Made by a program: the position numbers and the translations under genes | NCBI RefSeq assembly: GCF_037151175.1 | Contig: NZ_JBBCOR010000002.1 | Span: 124,001 to 188,000 of the forward strand | Direction: 5' to 3' | DNA length: 64,000 nt | Source: Asaia sp003994335 | GTDB lineage: Bacteria > Pseudomonadota > Alphaproteobacteria > Acetobacterales > Acetobacteraceae | Shown here: piece after piece, positions 35,734-43,445 of the stretch | Numbering within the stretch: position 1 is the first letter of the stretch | Layout of the letters: each line of letters opens with the position of its first letter | Notes under the pieces: generated by a model | Seen by the model: the letters and a program-made list of their open reading frames with translations, nothing else | Databases searched by the model: none | What the model was told of the DNA's origin: nothing

Positions 35734-36846
35734 ATGCTTCGTCGTAGCTTTATTCGCTCAAGTCTGATGACGGGGGCCGCGTTGGGCATGATACGCAGCC
35801 CTGCTTTTGCGACGGCAAGAGGACGCGTAGGAGACAAAAACAGCCTGACCGACGTAAGCGGACTTCGCGTGGGTCAGGCGCAAGACAGCCAGGTACGAAC
35901 CGGCGTGACGGTCATCCTGCCAGCCTCACCCTGTCCCTGTGCTGTCGACGTGCGCGGCGGCGGCCCCGGAACCCGTGAAACCGACGCGCTCAACAGCTGG
36001 AATCTGGTGCACCGTATCGATGCACTCACTCTTTCCGGCGGCTCTGTCTATGGGCTGGCCGCCGCTGACGGCGTAGCGGCCTGGCTTGGGGCACGCGGCA
36101 GGGGCTTTGCCATGCGCAGCGTGAAGGATGTTCCGCCATCTCCCATCGTCCCTGCCGCGATCCTCTACGATCTCGACAATGGAGGTGATAAGAGATGGGG
36201 TGAGACACCGCCTTACCGCGCACTCGGCATGGAGGCCGTCAGTCAGGCGGGACCAAATGTCGCGTTAGGCACGCAAGGAGCCGGATACGGGGCAATGGCG
36301 GGAAGACTGAAAGGCGGGATCGGCTCTGCCTCCTGGGTCACCCCCGAAGGGTATACGATCGGCGCAATTGTGGCCACGAACAGTCTTGGCGCCGTCACGC
36401 CCCCTCACGACCGGCGTTTTTGGGCTGCGCCTTTCGAGCAGGGACAGGAATTCGGTGGACTGGGCGTTTCACCCTCCCTCGTCGCGCCGGACGACTGGAC
36501 AGGGACCAAGCTCGACCCGAATCCACGCGCCAATACCACCCTCGCCTGCATCGCTACCGACGCTGCTCTCGATCAGGATGAACTCAAGCGTGTCGCGATG
36601 ATGGCGCAGGACGGGCTCGCCCGGGCCATTCGCCCGATCCACTCACCCTTTGACGGCGATACGATCTTCGCTCTCGCCACCGGCACCCGGTCCGTCGCTT
36701 CAGACGGACGCGCCTTGCTCGTGGCGCATCTGGGCAGCGTCGCCGCCGATGTCCTGTCCCGCGCTGTAGCGCGCGGTGTGTATCAGGCTACCCAGCCCCC
36801 CGGTGGCAACGCAACGCTCTGGTCCAACCTGCCCGCTTCGCCCTGA
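35734..36846 (+). CDS. P1 family peptidase (DmpA/S58-like), Tat-exported
   Basis: The 370-residue protein begins with a twin-arginine signal (RRSFIRSSLMTGAALG). The P1/S58 N-terminal nucleophile fold follows, with LTDVSGLRVGQAQD, GVTVILP, DVRGGGPGTRETDAL, DALTLSGGSVYGLAAADGV and NTTLACIATDAAL. The last of these is where family members self-cleave to expose the nucleophile. DmpA-type enzymes remove N-terminal amino acids, including beta- or D-amino acids. The ATG at 35734 begins the Tat signal; a 13-codon longer frame is not favoured. It ends 7 nt from the convergent lactonase gene. Confidence 0.9.
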   Translation: MLRRSFIRSSLMTGAALGMIRSPAFATARGRVGDKNSLTDVSGLRVGQAQDSQVRTGVTVILPASPCPCAVDVRGGGPGTRETDALNSWNLVHRIDALTLSGGSVYGLAAADGVAAWLGARGRGFAMRSVKDVPPSPIVPAAILYDLDNGGDKRWGETPPYRALGMEAVSQAGPNVALGTQGAGYGAMAGRLKGGIGSASWVTPEGYTIGAIVATNSLGAVTPPHDRRFWAAPFEQGQEFGGLGVSPSLVAPDDWTGTKLDPNPRANTTLACIATDAALDQDELKRVAMMAQDGLARAIRPIHSPFDGDTIFALATGTRSVASDGRALLVAHLGSVAADVLSRAVARGVYQATQPPGGNATLWSNLPASP

Positions 36847-36853
36847 TCCGGGC

Positions 36854-37762
36854 TCACATCCTGATGAAGCCGGGCAGAATTCCCGGCCCATCGAGCCCAT
36901 AGAAGCGCCGAGCTGCTTCAGAAAAGATCGATCCCGCTCGCACCGGAGCCAGCCTGCCCACGATGGCGCGCGCATGAGCGAGGGTCTCGCCATAGGTTTT
37001 GCCCGCGAGGAGGCATACTGGCCAGTCGCTGCCCCAGAGAAGACGATCGGGGAAGAGGGTCAAAAGCGTCTCGATGAACGGCGCAAGACGTGAATCATCA
37101 CTCCCTGGCGGAAGTTCCGTGTGGAGTCCCGAGAGCTTGCAGGCCACACCCAGGTCCGAGAGCCGCGCCATTGCATCCCGCCAGAAAGCGAAGCCGCTCC
37201 CTGTCATGTCAGGCTTCGCCCCGTGATCGATCACCAGGCTCAATGTGGGCCATTCACGACGAAAGCGCTGCAGCATATCCAGATGTCTCGGGCGGATAAG
37301 GGCGTCCAGACGCAGCCCGTGACCGCAGAGGGCGTTCAGGGCTGGGCGCAGATCTGACGACAAAAGCCAATCCTCATCTGCCATGTCCTGCAACATGGGG
37401 CGCACCCCTTTGAGCTTCGGCTGAGCCGCCAGCCATGCAATGCGCGCCGGTGCTTCCGCATCAGCCAGATCGACCCAGACAACCACCCCGGCAATCGTCG
37501 GCGTATGCGCCGCAAGAGAGAGCAACCAGAGTGTTTCACGCCAGTCTTCCTGTGCCTGCACCAGAACACTGCACGTAACGCCCGACGGTTCCGCAACCGA
37601 TGCCCAGTCCTGCACGCCATAATCGCGATAGAGCGTCCCCTGTCCTGCGCCGGGCCAGTGATGGAAGGGATTGGAAAGGGACCATACATGCTGATGCGCG
37701 TCGACAATGTCGCGCCTGATCGGGACCGAACCAGGAATCTCCCCATGCGCGATCGCGCTCAT
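36854..37762 (-). CDS. L-fuconolactonase-like amidohydrolase
   Basis: The 302-residue amidohydrolase-2 protein has IVDAHQHVW (metal-binding HxH), LVQAQEDW, GVRPMLQDM, LVIDHGAKPD, CKLSGLHTE and LLWGSDWPV. This pattern matches L-fucono-1,5-lactonases (COG3618), which hydrolyse the lactone made by L-fucose dehydrogenase to L-fuconate. It overlaps the next upstream gene (SDR) by ATGA and lies in a seven-gene L-fucose cluster, which supports the assignment. It is the last gene of the minus-strand fucose operon. Confidence 0.88.
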   Translation of the reverse strand: MSAIAHGEIPGSVPIRRDIVDAHQHVWSLSNPFHHWPGAGQGTLYRDYGVQDWASVAEPSGVTCSVLVQAQEDWRETLWLLSLAAHTPTIAGVVVWVDLADAEAPARIAWLAAQPKLKGVRPMLQDMADEDWLLSSDLRPALNALCGHGLRLDALIRPRHLDMLQRFRREWPTLSLVIDHGAKPDMTGSGFAFWRDAMARLSDLGVACKLSGLHTELPPGSDDSRLAPFIETLLTLFPDRLLWGSDWPVCLLAGKTYGETLAHARAIVGRLAPVRAGSIFSEAARRFYGLDGPGILPGFIRM

Positions 37763-38487
37763 GCTGCGGTCCAGCCCCCATCGATCACATGTACACTGCC
37801 CGTGGTGTAGGCGGAGGCATCACTCGCGAGATAGAGTGCAAGTTCGGCTATTTCCTCCGCTGTGCCGATACGCCCCATTGGCTGACGACCGATGAACGCT
37901 TTGCGCGCAGCCTCTGCATCGCCTGTCGCGACAAGCCGCTCATCGAGAGAGGGTGATTGCACTGTTCCGGGACAGATGACATTGCAGCGTATCCCGCGCG
38001 ACACGTAATCCACAGCGATGGATTTGCTCAGCCCGATCACGGCGGCCTTGGAAGCACCGTAGGCAAAACGATTGGGCACGCCGATGACAGAGCTCGCGAC
38101 CGAGGCCATGTTGATGATCGATCCGCCATTTTCCAGCATCCGGGGCATAACGGCGCGAATGACATCGACCATGGCGTGGACGTTGAGCGCGAAGGACAGG
38201 CGATACCCTTCATCGCTCGTGTCGAGCACCGTGCCGGAGTCGACGTACCCCGCGCAGTTGAACAGGATATCGACCGCCCCGACCGCGCTCAGGCCTGTCG
38301 CGATCGCCTCTGCTTGCAGCAGATCGAGCACGATCGGCTGGCAGGAAGCGAGGGAGGCCAGCGCCTCACCGTTTCTGTCTACCGCGAAAACAACGGCCCC
38401 TTCACGAGCAAAGAGTTCCGCTGCGGCGCGACCGATACCCTGCGCCGCTCCTGTAACGATCGCGCGTTTTCCTGCGAGGCGGCTCAT
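37759..38487 (-). CDS. 2-keto-3-deoxy-L-fuconate dehydrogenase-like SDR
   Basis: A 242-residue short-chain dehydrogenase with NAD-binding VTGAAQGIGRAA, the NNAG-equivalent FNCAGYVDSG, catalytic Ser in MASVASSVIG, YGASKAA (YxxxK) and GRIGTAEEIAELALYLASDASAYTTG. Its sequence resembles the enzyme that oxidises 2-keto-3-deoxy-L-fuconate to the 2,4-diketo acid. The overlaps with the lactonase and with the hydrolase gene support this pathway step. Distinction from other SDRs relies on context as well as similarity. Confidence 0.85.
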   Translation of the reverse strand: MSRLAGKRAIVTGAAQGIGRAAAELFAREGAVVFAVDRNGEALASLASCQPIVLDLLQAEAIATGLSAVGAVDILFNCAGYVDSGTVLDTSDEGYRLSFALNVHAMVDVIRAVMPRMLENGGSIINMASVASSVIGVPNRFAYGASKAAVIGLSKSIAVDYVSRGIRCNVICPGTVQSPSLDERLVATGDAEAARKAFIGRQPMGRIGTAEEIAELALYLASDASAYTTGSVHVIDGGWTAA

Positions 38488-39347
38488 GATTCATAGGCCC
38501 GACAGGTCTGTGTCTGACGCCCGAGCGACACGCCTGTATCGCTCTCGATACCAAGCACCATACGGTCACCCGGCTTGAGGTATACGGGAGGGTTGAACCC
38601 CAGCCCCACACCGGCTGGCGTACCGGTCGAGATGATATCGCCGGGGCAGAGGGTCATGAACCGGCTGATATAGCTCACCAGATAAGCCACATCGAACACC
38701 ATGTTGCGTGTGTGCCCGTTCTGATGACGCGTCCCGTTGACCTCCAGCCAGAGCGAGAGCGCCTGCGGGTCGGGAATTTCATCGGTCGTGACGAGCCAGG
38801 GCCCGACCGGGCCGAAAGTATCGCAGCTCTTGCCCTTGACCCACTGACCGCCCCGCTCGAGCTGGAAGGCACGCTCAGACAGATCATTGATCACCATATA
38901 GCCCGCCACATGATCGAGCGCCGTCTCGACCGGCACGTGGCGCGCCGTCTGGCCGATCACCACACCAAGTTCGACCTCCCAGTCGGTTTTCTGCGCACCG
39001 AGCGGGATGATGATGGCGTCATTCGGGCCGCAAAGCGCGCTCGTCGCCTTCATGAACAGCACCGGTTCATCGGGCGGGGCGATCCCGGATTCTTCGGCGT
39101 GGTCGCGATAGTTGAGCCCGACACAGATGAACTTCCCCACACCCGATATCGCGGCTCCGATGCGCGTTCCCTCAGGAATAAGGGGAAGAGAGGCCGGATC
39201 GATGGTGGAAAGACGCGCTGTCAGCCCGTTTGCCAGGGCCTCACCCGAAATATCTGGCGTGATCGAGGACAGATCGCGCGCAAGCCCGTGGCTGTCGATG
39301 AGCGCTGGTTTTTCCTGCCCGATCGGGCCGAGTCTGGCGAGTTTCAT
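38484..39347 (-). CDS. 2,4-diketo-3-deoxy-L-fuconate hydrolase (FAH family)
   Basis: This 287-residue fumarylacetoacetate hydrolase-fold protein shows GKFICVGLNYRDHAEESG, the metal-binding EVELGVVIG, INDLSERAFQ, GKSCDTFGPVGPW and TGTPAGVGLGF. In the L-fucose pathway such an enzyme cleaves 2,4-diketo-3-deoxy-L-fuconate into pyruvate and L-lactate. GGGAGA precedes the ATG at good spacing, and the stop overlaps the SDR start. The genetic neighbourhood makes this substrate more likely than other acylpyruvates. Confidence 0.88.
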   Translation of the reverse strand: MKLARLGPIGQEKPALIDSHGLARDLSSITPDISGEALANGLTARLSTIDPASLPLIPEGTRIGAAISGVGKFICVGLNYRDHAEESGIAPPDEPVLFMKATSALCGPNDAIIIPLGAQKTDWEVELGVVIGQTARHVPVETALDHVAGYMVINDLSERAFQLERGGQWVKGKSCDTFGPVGPWLVTTDEIPDPQALSLWLEVNGTRHQNGHTRNMVFDVAYLVSYISRFMTLCPGDIISTGTPAGVGLGFNPPVYLKPGDRMVLGIESDTGVSLGRQTQTCRAYES

Positions 39348-39362
39348 GAGGGTCTCCCTAAG

Positions 39363-40685
39363 TCAGAGGGTTGGTTCGTGAGCGCTTCTGACGTCGGCCT
39401 TCCGAACGTACAGGCTGAAGGACAGGACCACGGCAAAGCACAGGCACGGCACGAGCATGGCGAGACGTATGCCCAGCAGATCGGAAACATGCCCCATCAG
39501 CCCGGTCAGAAATGCGCCGCCAATAATGGCCATGATGATGAGCGATGCGCCGAGCCGACGCTCCCGCCCCAGCCCCTCCACCCCGAGCGCGAAGATCGTC
39601 GGGAACTGGATGGAGAGGAAAAAACTCGCCAGAACGAGGCAATAGAGCCCGGCATGTCCCGAAAGGGCCGAAGCGCAGAAGACAAGTAGCAGGCTCATCG
39701 CCGAAAATGATGTCAGCATCGTATTGGGTCTGATGCGCGCCATGAGCGATGTGCCGCAAAAGCGCCCGAGCGCGAACAGCACAAGGCTGATCAGCAACGC
39801 ATTGGCCCCTGCGGCCTCGTTCATATGGGCGTTCGCCTCGGCATAGCGGATGGTGTAGCTCCAGACACCGATCTGCGCGCCCACATAGAAAAACTGTGCA
39901 ATCACGGCAAAGCGGAGTCTTGCGCGCCGGAACAGACCCCAGAAATGCCTCATCTCCGGCGCCTCTCCCGCATGATGCTGCCCCTGAGGAAAGCGTATGA
40001 ACGCCGCCAGCACAGCCAGCCCCAGCACGACCAGGCCCAGTGCGATATAGGGGCCGCGTACCGAAAGAATCTCCTGCCGGTAAAACAGGGCTTTGGCAGC
40101 CTCGGTCAAACCGGGATCTGTCGGGTCGAGCGTCCTGCCGGAGAGAATGAAATATTTTCCGACCAGAATGCCAAAGAGTGTGCCGATCGGATTGGCAACC
40201 TGTGCCCAGTTGAGGCGCCGTGCCGCGCCTGCAGGATCGCCTATCTCGGTCATGAGCGGATTGGCGGCCGTCTCCAGAAAGGCGAGGCCCCCGGCAATGA
40301 TGAACAGGGCGACGAGGAAAAACTCATACCGCCCGAATTCTGCTGCAGGATAGAACAAGAGCGCGCCGATGCCATAGCATCCCAGCCCGGTCATGATGGC
40401 GCTCTTGTAGCCGCGCCCCTGCATGAGCAGCGCGGCGGGAAGCGAGAACAGGAAGTAGCCGAAATAAAAAACCTGCTGCACGAAGCTCGTGCCGAAATCA
40501 GACAGGGCGAAGGCTTTCTTGAACTGGGCAATCAGAATGTCATTGAGATTATTCGCCATTCCCCAGAGGAAAAACAGCAGCACCACAAAGGCGATAGCAA
40601 CACGATAGGCGTTCTGGCTGGCTGGCGTCTGGCTTGTGGATGACGGGGGCGTTGGGGATTGGCCGTTATGCGGCTTGGTGGTCAT
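39363..40685 (-). CDS. fucP: L-fucose:H+ symporter-like MFS permease
   Basis: The 440-residue MFS protein has about 12 spans and the FucP features FFLWGMANNLNDILIAQFKKAF, YFGYFLFSLPAALLMQGRGYKSAI (by position about 35-95), FFLVALFIIAGGLAFLETAANPL and NWAQVANPIGTLFG. FucP imports L-fucose with a proton. It lies between the FAH hydrolase and L-fucose dehydrogenase genes. GGAGGA lies 9 nt before the ATG. The N-terminal 25 residues are Ser/Pro-rich and cytoplasmic. Confidence 0.9.
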   Translation of the reverse strand: MTTKPHNGQSPTPPSSTSQTPASQNAYRVAIAFVVLLFFLWGMANNLNDILIAQFKKAFALSDFGTSFVQQVFYFGYFLFSLPAALLMQGRGYKSAIMTGLGCYGIGALLFYPAAEFGRYEFFLVALFIIAGGLAFLETAANPLMTEIGDPAGAARRLNWAQVANPIGTLFGILVGKYFILSGRTLDPTDPGLTEAAKALFYRQEILSVRGPYIALGLVVLGLAVLAAFIRFPQGQHHAGEAPEMRHFWGLFRRARLRFAVIAQFFYVGAQIGVWSYTIRYAEANAHMNEAAGANALLISLVLFALGRFCGTSLMARIRPNTMLTSFSAMSLLLVFCASALSGHAGLYCLVLASFFLSIQFPTIFALGVEGLGRERRLGASLIIMAIIGGAFLTGLMGHVSDLLGIRLAMLVPCLCFAVVLSFSLYVRKADVRSAHEPTL

Positions 40686-40724
40686 GAAGAAGGGTCCTCC
40701 CCGCTAGCGGGACGTTGCCAGAAC

Positions 40725-41501
40725 TCAATCGATCGCCCGATCGAGATGCACATAGCCCCCATCCACAAACAGGAACTGGCCCGTGGTGTGCGCGGCGCGC
40801 TCAGAAAGGAGAAACACGACCGTGTCCGCTATCTCCTCGGGTTCGGTGAAACGCCTGCCAAGCGGGATGCGTGCCTCGATTTCCTGTTTGCGGGTCTGCG
40901 GGTCATCGCACTGGGCAAGCCAGTTCTCGTAAAGGGGCGTCATGACCTCTGCCGGGATGACGGCATTCACACGAATACCGTCCTCACGCAGGGCCACGGC
41001 CCATTCGCGTGTCAGCGCAAGCTGCGCACCCTTGGCAGCCACATAACCACTTGTGTTGCCCTGCCCTGTCACCGCAGTCTTGGAGGAGATATTCACAATA
41101 GCCCCGCGCGTCGCTCTGAGCGCAGGCAGAGCATGATGCGCCATCGAGAAATAATGCCCCAGATTGTTCTGGACGGAGCGCAGGAACTCTGCCGTGCTGG
41201 CCTCAAGCCCCACGCTGTCATTGGCACCGGCATTATTGACGAGCCCGTGAATGGCCCCGCACTCATGAAGCACATGGGCCACGGCATCATGGCAGGCCTG
41301 ATCATCGCGCAGCTCGCAAGGGACGTAGAGATAACGCGCGCCCATCGCCTGGAGCGTCTCTGTCAGCCCGGCGCTGGGAGGGCGCCGGGCGATGATGGCA
41401 ACGCAAGCCCCCTCCTTGGCAAGAGAATGGGTGATCGCCCCGCCGATACCCTGCCCCCCGCCCGTGACGAGGAAAGTCTTGCCCAGCAGATCGAGATTCA
41501 T
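40725..41501 (-). CDS. L-fucose dehydrogenase (SDR family)
   Basis: The 258-residue SDR has VTGGGQGIGGAI, HGLVNNAGANDSVGLEA, NISSKTAVTGQGNTSGYVAAKGAQLALTREWAVAL (YxxxK within; about residues 138-172), IPAEVMTPLYENWL and TTGQFLFVDGGYVHLDRA. This combination, especially AEVMTPLYE and GGYVHLDR, is characteristic of bacterial L-fucose dehydrogenases that form L-fucono-lactone. The ATG at 41501 is chosen because GGGAGGG lies just upstream and it overlaps the dehydratase stop as ATGA. The open frame extends nine codons further. Confidence 0.9.
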   Translation of the reverse strand: MNLDLLGKTFLVTGGGQGIGGAITHSLAKEGACVAIIARRPPSAGLTETLQAMGARYLYVPCELRDDQACHDAVAHVLHECGAIHGLVNNAGANDSVGLEASTAEFLRSVQNNLGHYFSMAHHALPALRATRGAIVNISSKTAVTGQGNTSGYVAAKGAQLALTREWAVALREDGIRVNAVIPAEVMTPLYENWLAQCDDPQTRKQEIEARIPLGRRFTEPEEIADTVVFLLSERAAHTTGQFLFVDGGYVHLDRAID

Positions 41502-42802
41502 GGCCGCCCTCCCTGCGCGGAAACACAAGCGTCGAATTCATGGGCAGCGAGACTCTCCGCATGCATCTCGATGGAATATCCCGGCGCCGCTGGCGCGCGA
41601 TAAGCGCCCCCTCGCACCACGCAAGGCGTGACGAAATGCTCGTGCAGATGATCGACGAACTCGGCCACCCGCCCTTCCGTCGTGCCCGAGAAACAGAGAA
41701 AATCGACCATCGCCAGATGCTGCACATATTCGCACAGCCCCACCCCGCCTGCATGCGGGCAGACTGGCAGATCGAATTTCGCGGCCAGAAGCAGGATGGC
41801 CAGAACCTCGTTGACCCCGCCGACGCGGCAGGCATCGATCTGCACCACGTCGATCGCCCCGGCTTCCATGAACTGTTTGAACACAATACGATTCTGGCAC
41901 ATCTCGCCCGTCGCCACCGCGATACCGTCCAGTCCGCGCCTGATCTTGGCGTGACCCAGAACATCATCCGGACTCGTTGGCTCCTCGATGAACCAGGGTC
42001 TGGCAAAAGCGAGATGCTTCATCCAGGCGATGGCATCGTCGACTTCCCATACCTGGTTGGCATCGAGCATCAGCTGGCGCTCGGGACCGATCACCTCACG
42101 CGCGATGGTGACGCGCCGGATATCGTCCTGCAGATCCCGCCCGACCTTGAGCTTGATGTGAGAAAATCCCTCCGCCATGGCCTGCTGGCAGAGCGTTCGC
42201 AGCCGCTCATCGTCATAACCGAGCCATCCGGCCGAGGTGGTGTAACAGGGGTAACCGCCCTGCATCAGTGTCGTGCGACGTGCCTCTTTCCCTCTCGCCC
42301 GCTGCTGCAGCAAAGCGAGCGCCTCCTGCCGGGTCACCACATCCGTGAGATAGCGAAAGTCGATAGTGCTCAGCAGTTGCTCGGGGGTCATGTCCGCGAT
42401 CAGGGCCCAGAGCGGCTTGCCTTCGTCACGCGCCCAGAGGTCCCATACCGCGTTGACCACCGCGCCTGTAGCGAGATGCATGATCCCTTTATCAGGCCCG
42501 ACCCACCGTAGCTGGCTGTCGGAGGTTACATGGCGCCAGAAGGCAGCTGCATCGCGTTTGATCGCCTCCAGCTCCAGCCCGATCACCAGAGGCGCCAGGG
42601 CCCTGATGGCCGCGCAGCACAGATCGTTGCCCCGCCCGATGGTGAAGGTCAGCCCATAGCCAGCAAGATCGGGACGGTCGGTGCCCAGAGTCACATAGGC
42701 AGCGGAGTAATCGGGATCGGGATTCATGGCATCCGACCCGTGAAGACCGGCTGAGGTCGGAAAACGGATGTCCCTGACGGTGAGTGAGGTAATTTTGGTC
42801 AC
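41498..42802 (-). CDS. L-fuconate dehydratase (enolase superfamily)
   Basis: The 434-residue enolase-superfamily protein begins MTKITSLTVRDIRFPTS. It has GYGLTFTIGRGND, KLKVGRDLQDD (Lys base), metal ligands in LMLDANQVWEV, IEEPTSPDD and GEMCQNRIVFKQF, and PVCPHAGGVGLCEYVQHL (His base). It dehydrates L-fuconate to 2-keto-3-deoxy-L-fuconate; the human homologue is ENOSF1. The start is GTG at 42802 with GGAG 6 nt upstream; an in-frame GTG at 42814 is possible. It heads the minus-strand fucose operon. Confidence 0.92.
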   Translation of the reverse strand: MTKITSLTVRDIRFPTSAGLHGSDAMNPDPDYSAAYVTLGTDRPDLAGYGLTFTIGRGNDLCCAAIRALAPLVIGLELEAIKRDAAAFWRHVTSDSQLRWVGPDKGIMHLATGAVVNAVWDLWARDEGKPLWALIADMTPEQLLSTIDFRYLTDVVTRQEALALLQQRARGKEARRTTLMQGGYPCYTTSAGWLGYDDERLRTLCQQAMAEGFSHIKLKVGRDLQDDIRRVTIAREVIGPERQLMLDANQVWEVDDAIAWMKHLAFARPWFIEEPTSPDDVLGHAKIRRGLDGIAVATGEMCQNRIVFKQFMEAGAIDVVQIDACRVGGVNEVLAILLLAAKFDLPVCPHAGGVGLCEYVQHLAMVDFLCFSGTTEGRVAEFVDHLHEHFVTPCVVRGGAYRAPAAPGYSIEMHAESLAAHEFDACVSAQGGRP

Positions 42803-42925
42803 ATCGAACTCCACAAGAGCCGCACTGACGACTCGCTGTTATTCTTTGTTGATTGTCTCACTAACATTGTTATCTTGGCGTGATATGACACATAACCGAG
42901 AGCAACCCTCCCGGAGAGACTCGAT
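42803..42925. promoter_or_regulatory. Divergent promoter region of the L-fucose genes
   Basis: About 120 bp separate the dehydratase and mutarotase genes and must drive both directions. A TTGATT hexamer with a TTATCT about 15 bp on is visible (42848-42875). TGTCTCAC and GTGATATGACA form an imperfect dyad there. No fucose regulator gene is present in the cluster. Confidence 0.4.
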
Positions 42926-43285
42926 ATGCCCCTTGAACGCCGCTGCTTCGCACTGGACCTCGTGTCCGATTCAAGGCTGATTGCCGAATACGAGGCTCGG
43001 CATGCCCCAGGCGCGGTCTGGCCGGAAATTCTTGCCGATATGCGTGATCGCGGCATTGCGGCCATGGAGATCTGGCGCTGCGCGGACCGCCTTTTCATGA
43101 TTGCGGAAATCGAGAGCGACCATTCCGGGCCGGACGTCATTCCCCCTATCGTACGGAAGTGGGAGGCGGAAATGGACCGCTATCAGCGCCACCTGCCCGG
43201 CACGCCGGAAGGAACAAAGTGGCGTGCCATGACGCGCATTTTCGATCTGGCCGGGCAGCGTGCGGCACATACCGATCATGGCTGA
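42926..43285 (+). CDS. RhaM-type mutarotase (probable L-fucose mutarotase)
   Basis: The 119-residue protein has the L-rhamnose mutarotase family pattern: CFALDLVSDSRLIAEYEARH, VWPEILADMRDRGIAAMEIWRC, DRLFMIAEI and PEGTKW. Members interconvert sugar anomers. In non-phosphorylating L-fucose clusters this family serves as L-fucose mutarotase, which fits its position divergent from the dehydratase. CGGAGAGA lies 7-13 nt before the ATG. Rhamnose as substrate is not excluded by sequence. Confidence 0.88.
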   Translation: MPLERRCFALDLVSDSRLIAEYEARHAPGAVWPEILADMRDRGIAAMEIWRCADRLFMIAEIESDHSGPDVIPPIVRKWEAEMDRYQRHLPGTPEGTKWRAMTRIFDLAGQRAAHTDHG

Positions 43286-43325
43286 TGCAAATCCCGCGCC
43301 CCGCCTCAGGCGTTAACGGCCGTGA

Positions 43326-43352
43326 TCACATCCGGGTTGGTCACATCCGGGT
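43326..43352. repeat. Two direct copies of TCACATCCGGGT before malic enzyme
   Basis: The 12-bp unit occurs at 43326-43337 and 43341-43352, a 15-bp period, in the 160-bp gap before the malic enzyme gene. It could be a regulator binding site or a chance duplication. Confidence 0.5.
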
Positions 43353-43445
43353 CAGGGGGGCTCGCGCGTCGGTTGGGCTTGTGTTTCACTCCCCGCCCAG
43401 GATGACTGGCACGAATGTGTGCATAACCCTGCCGGGAGACCATTC

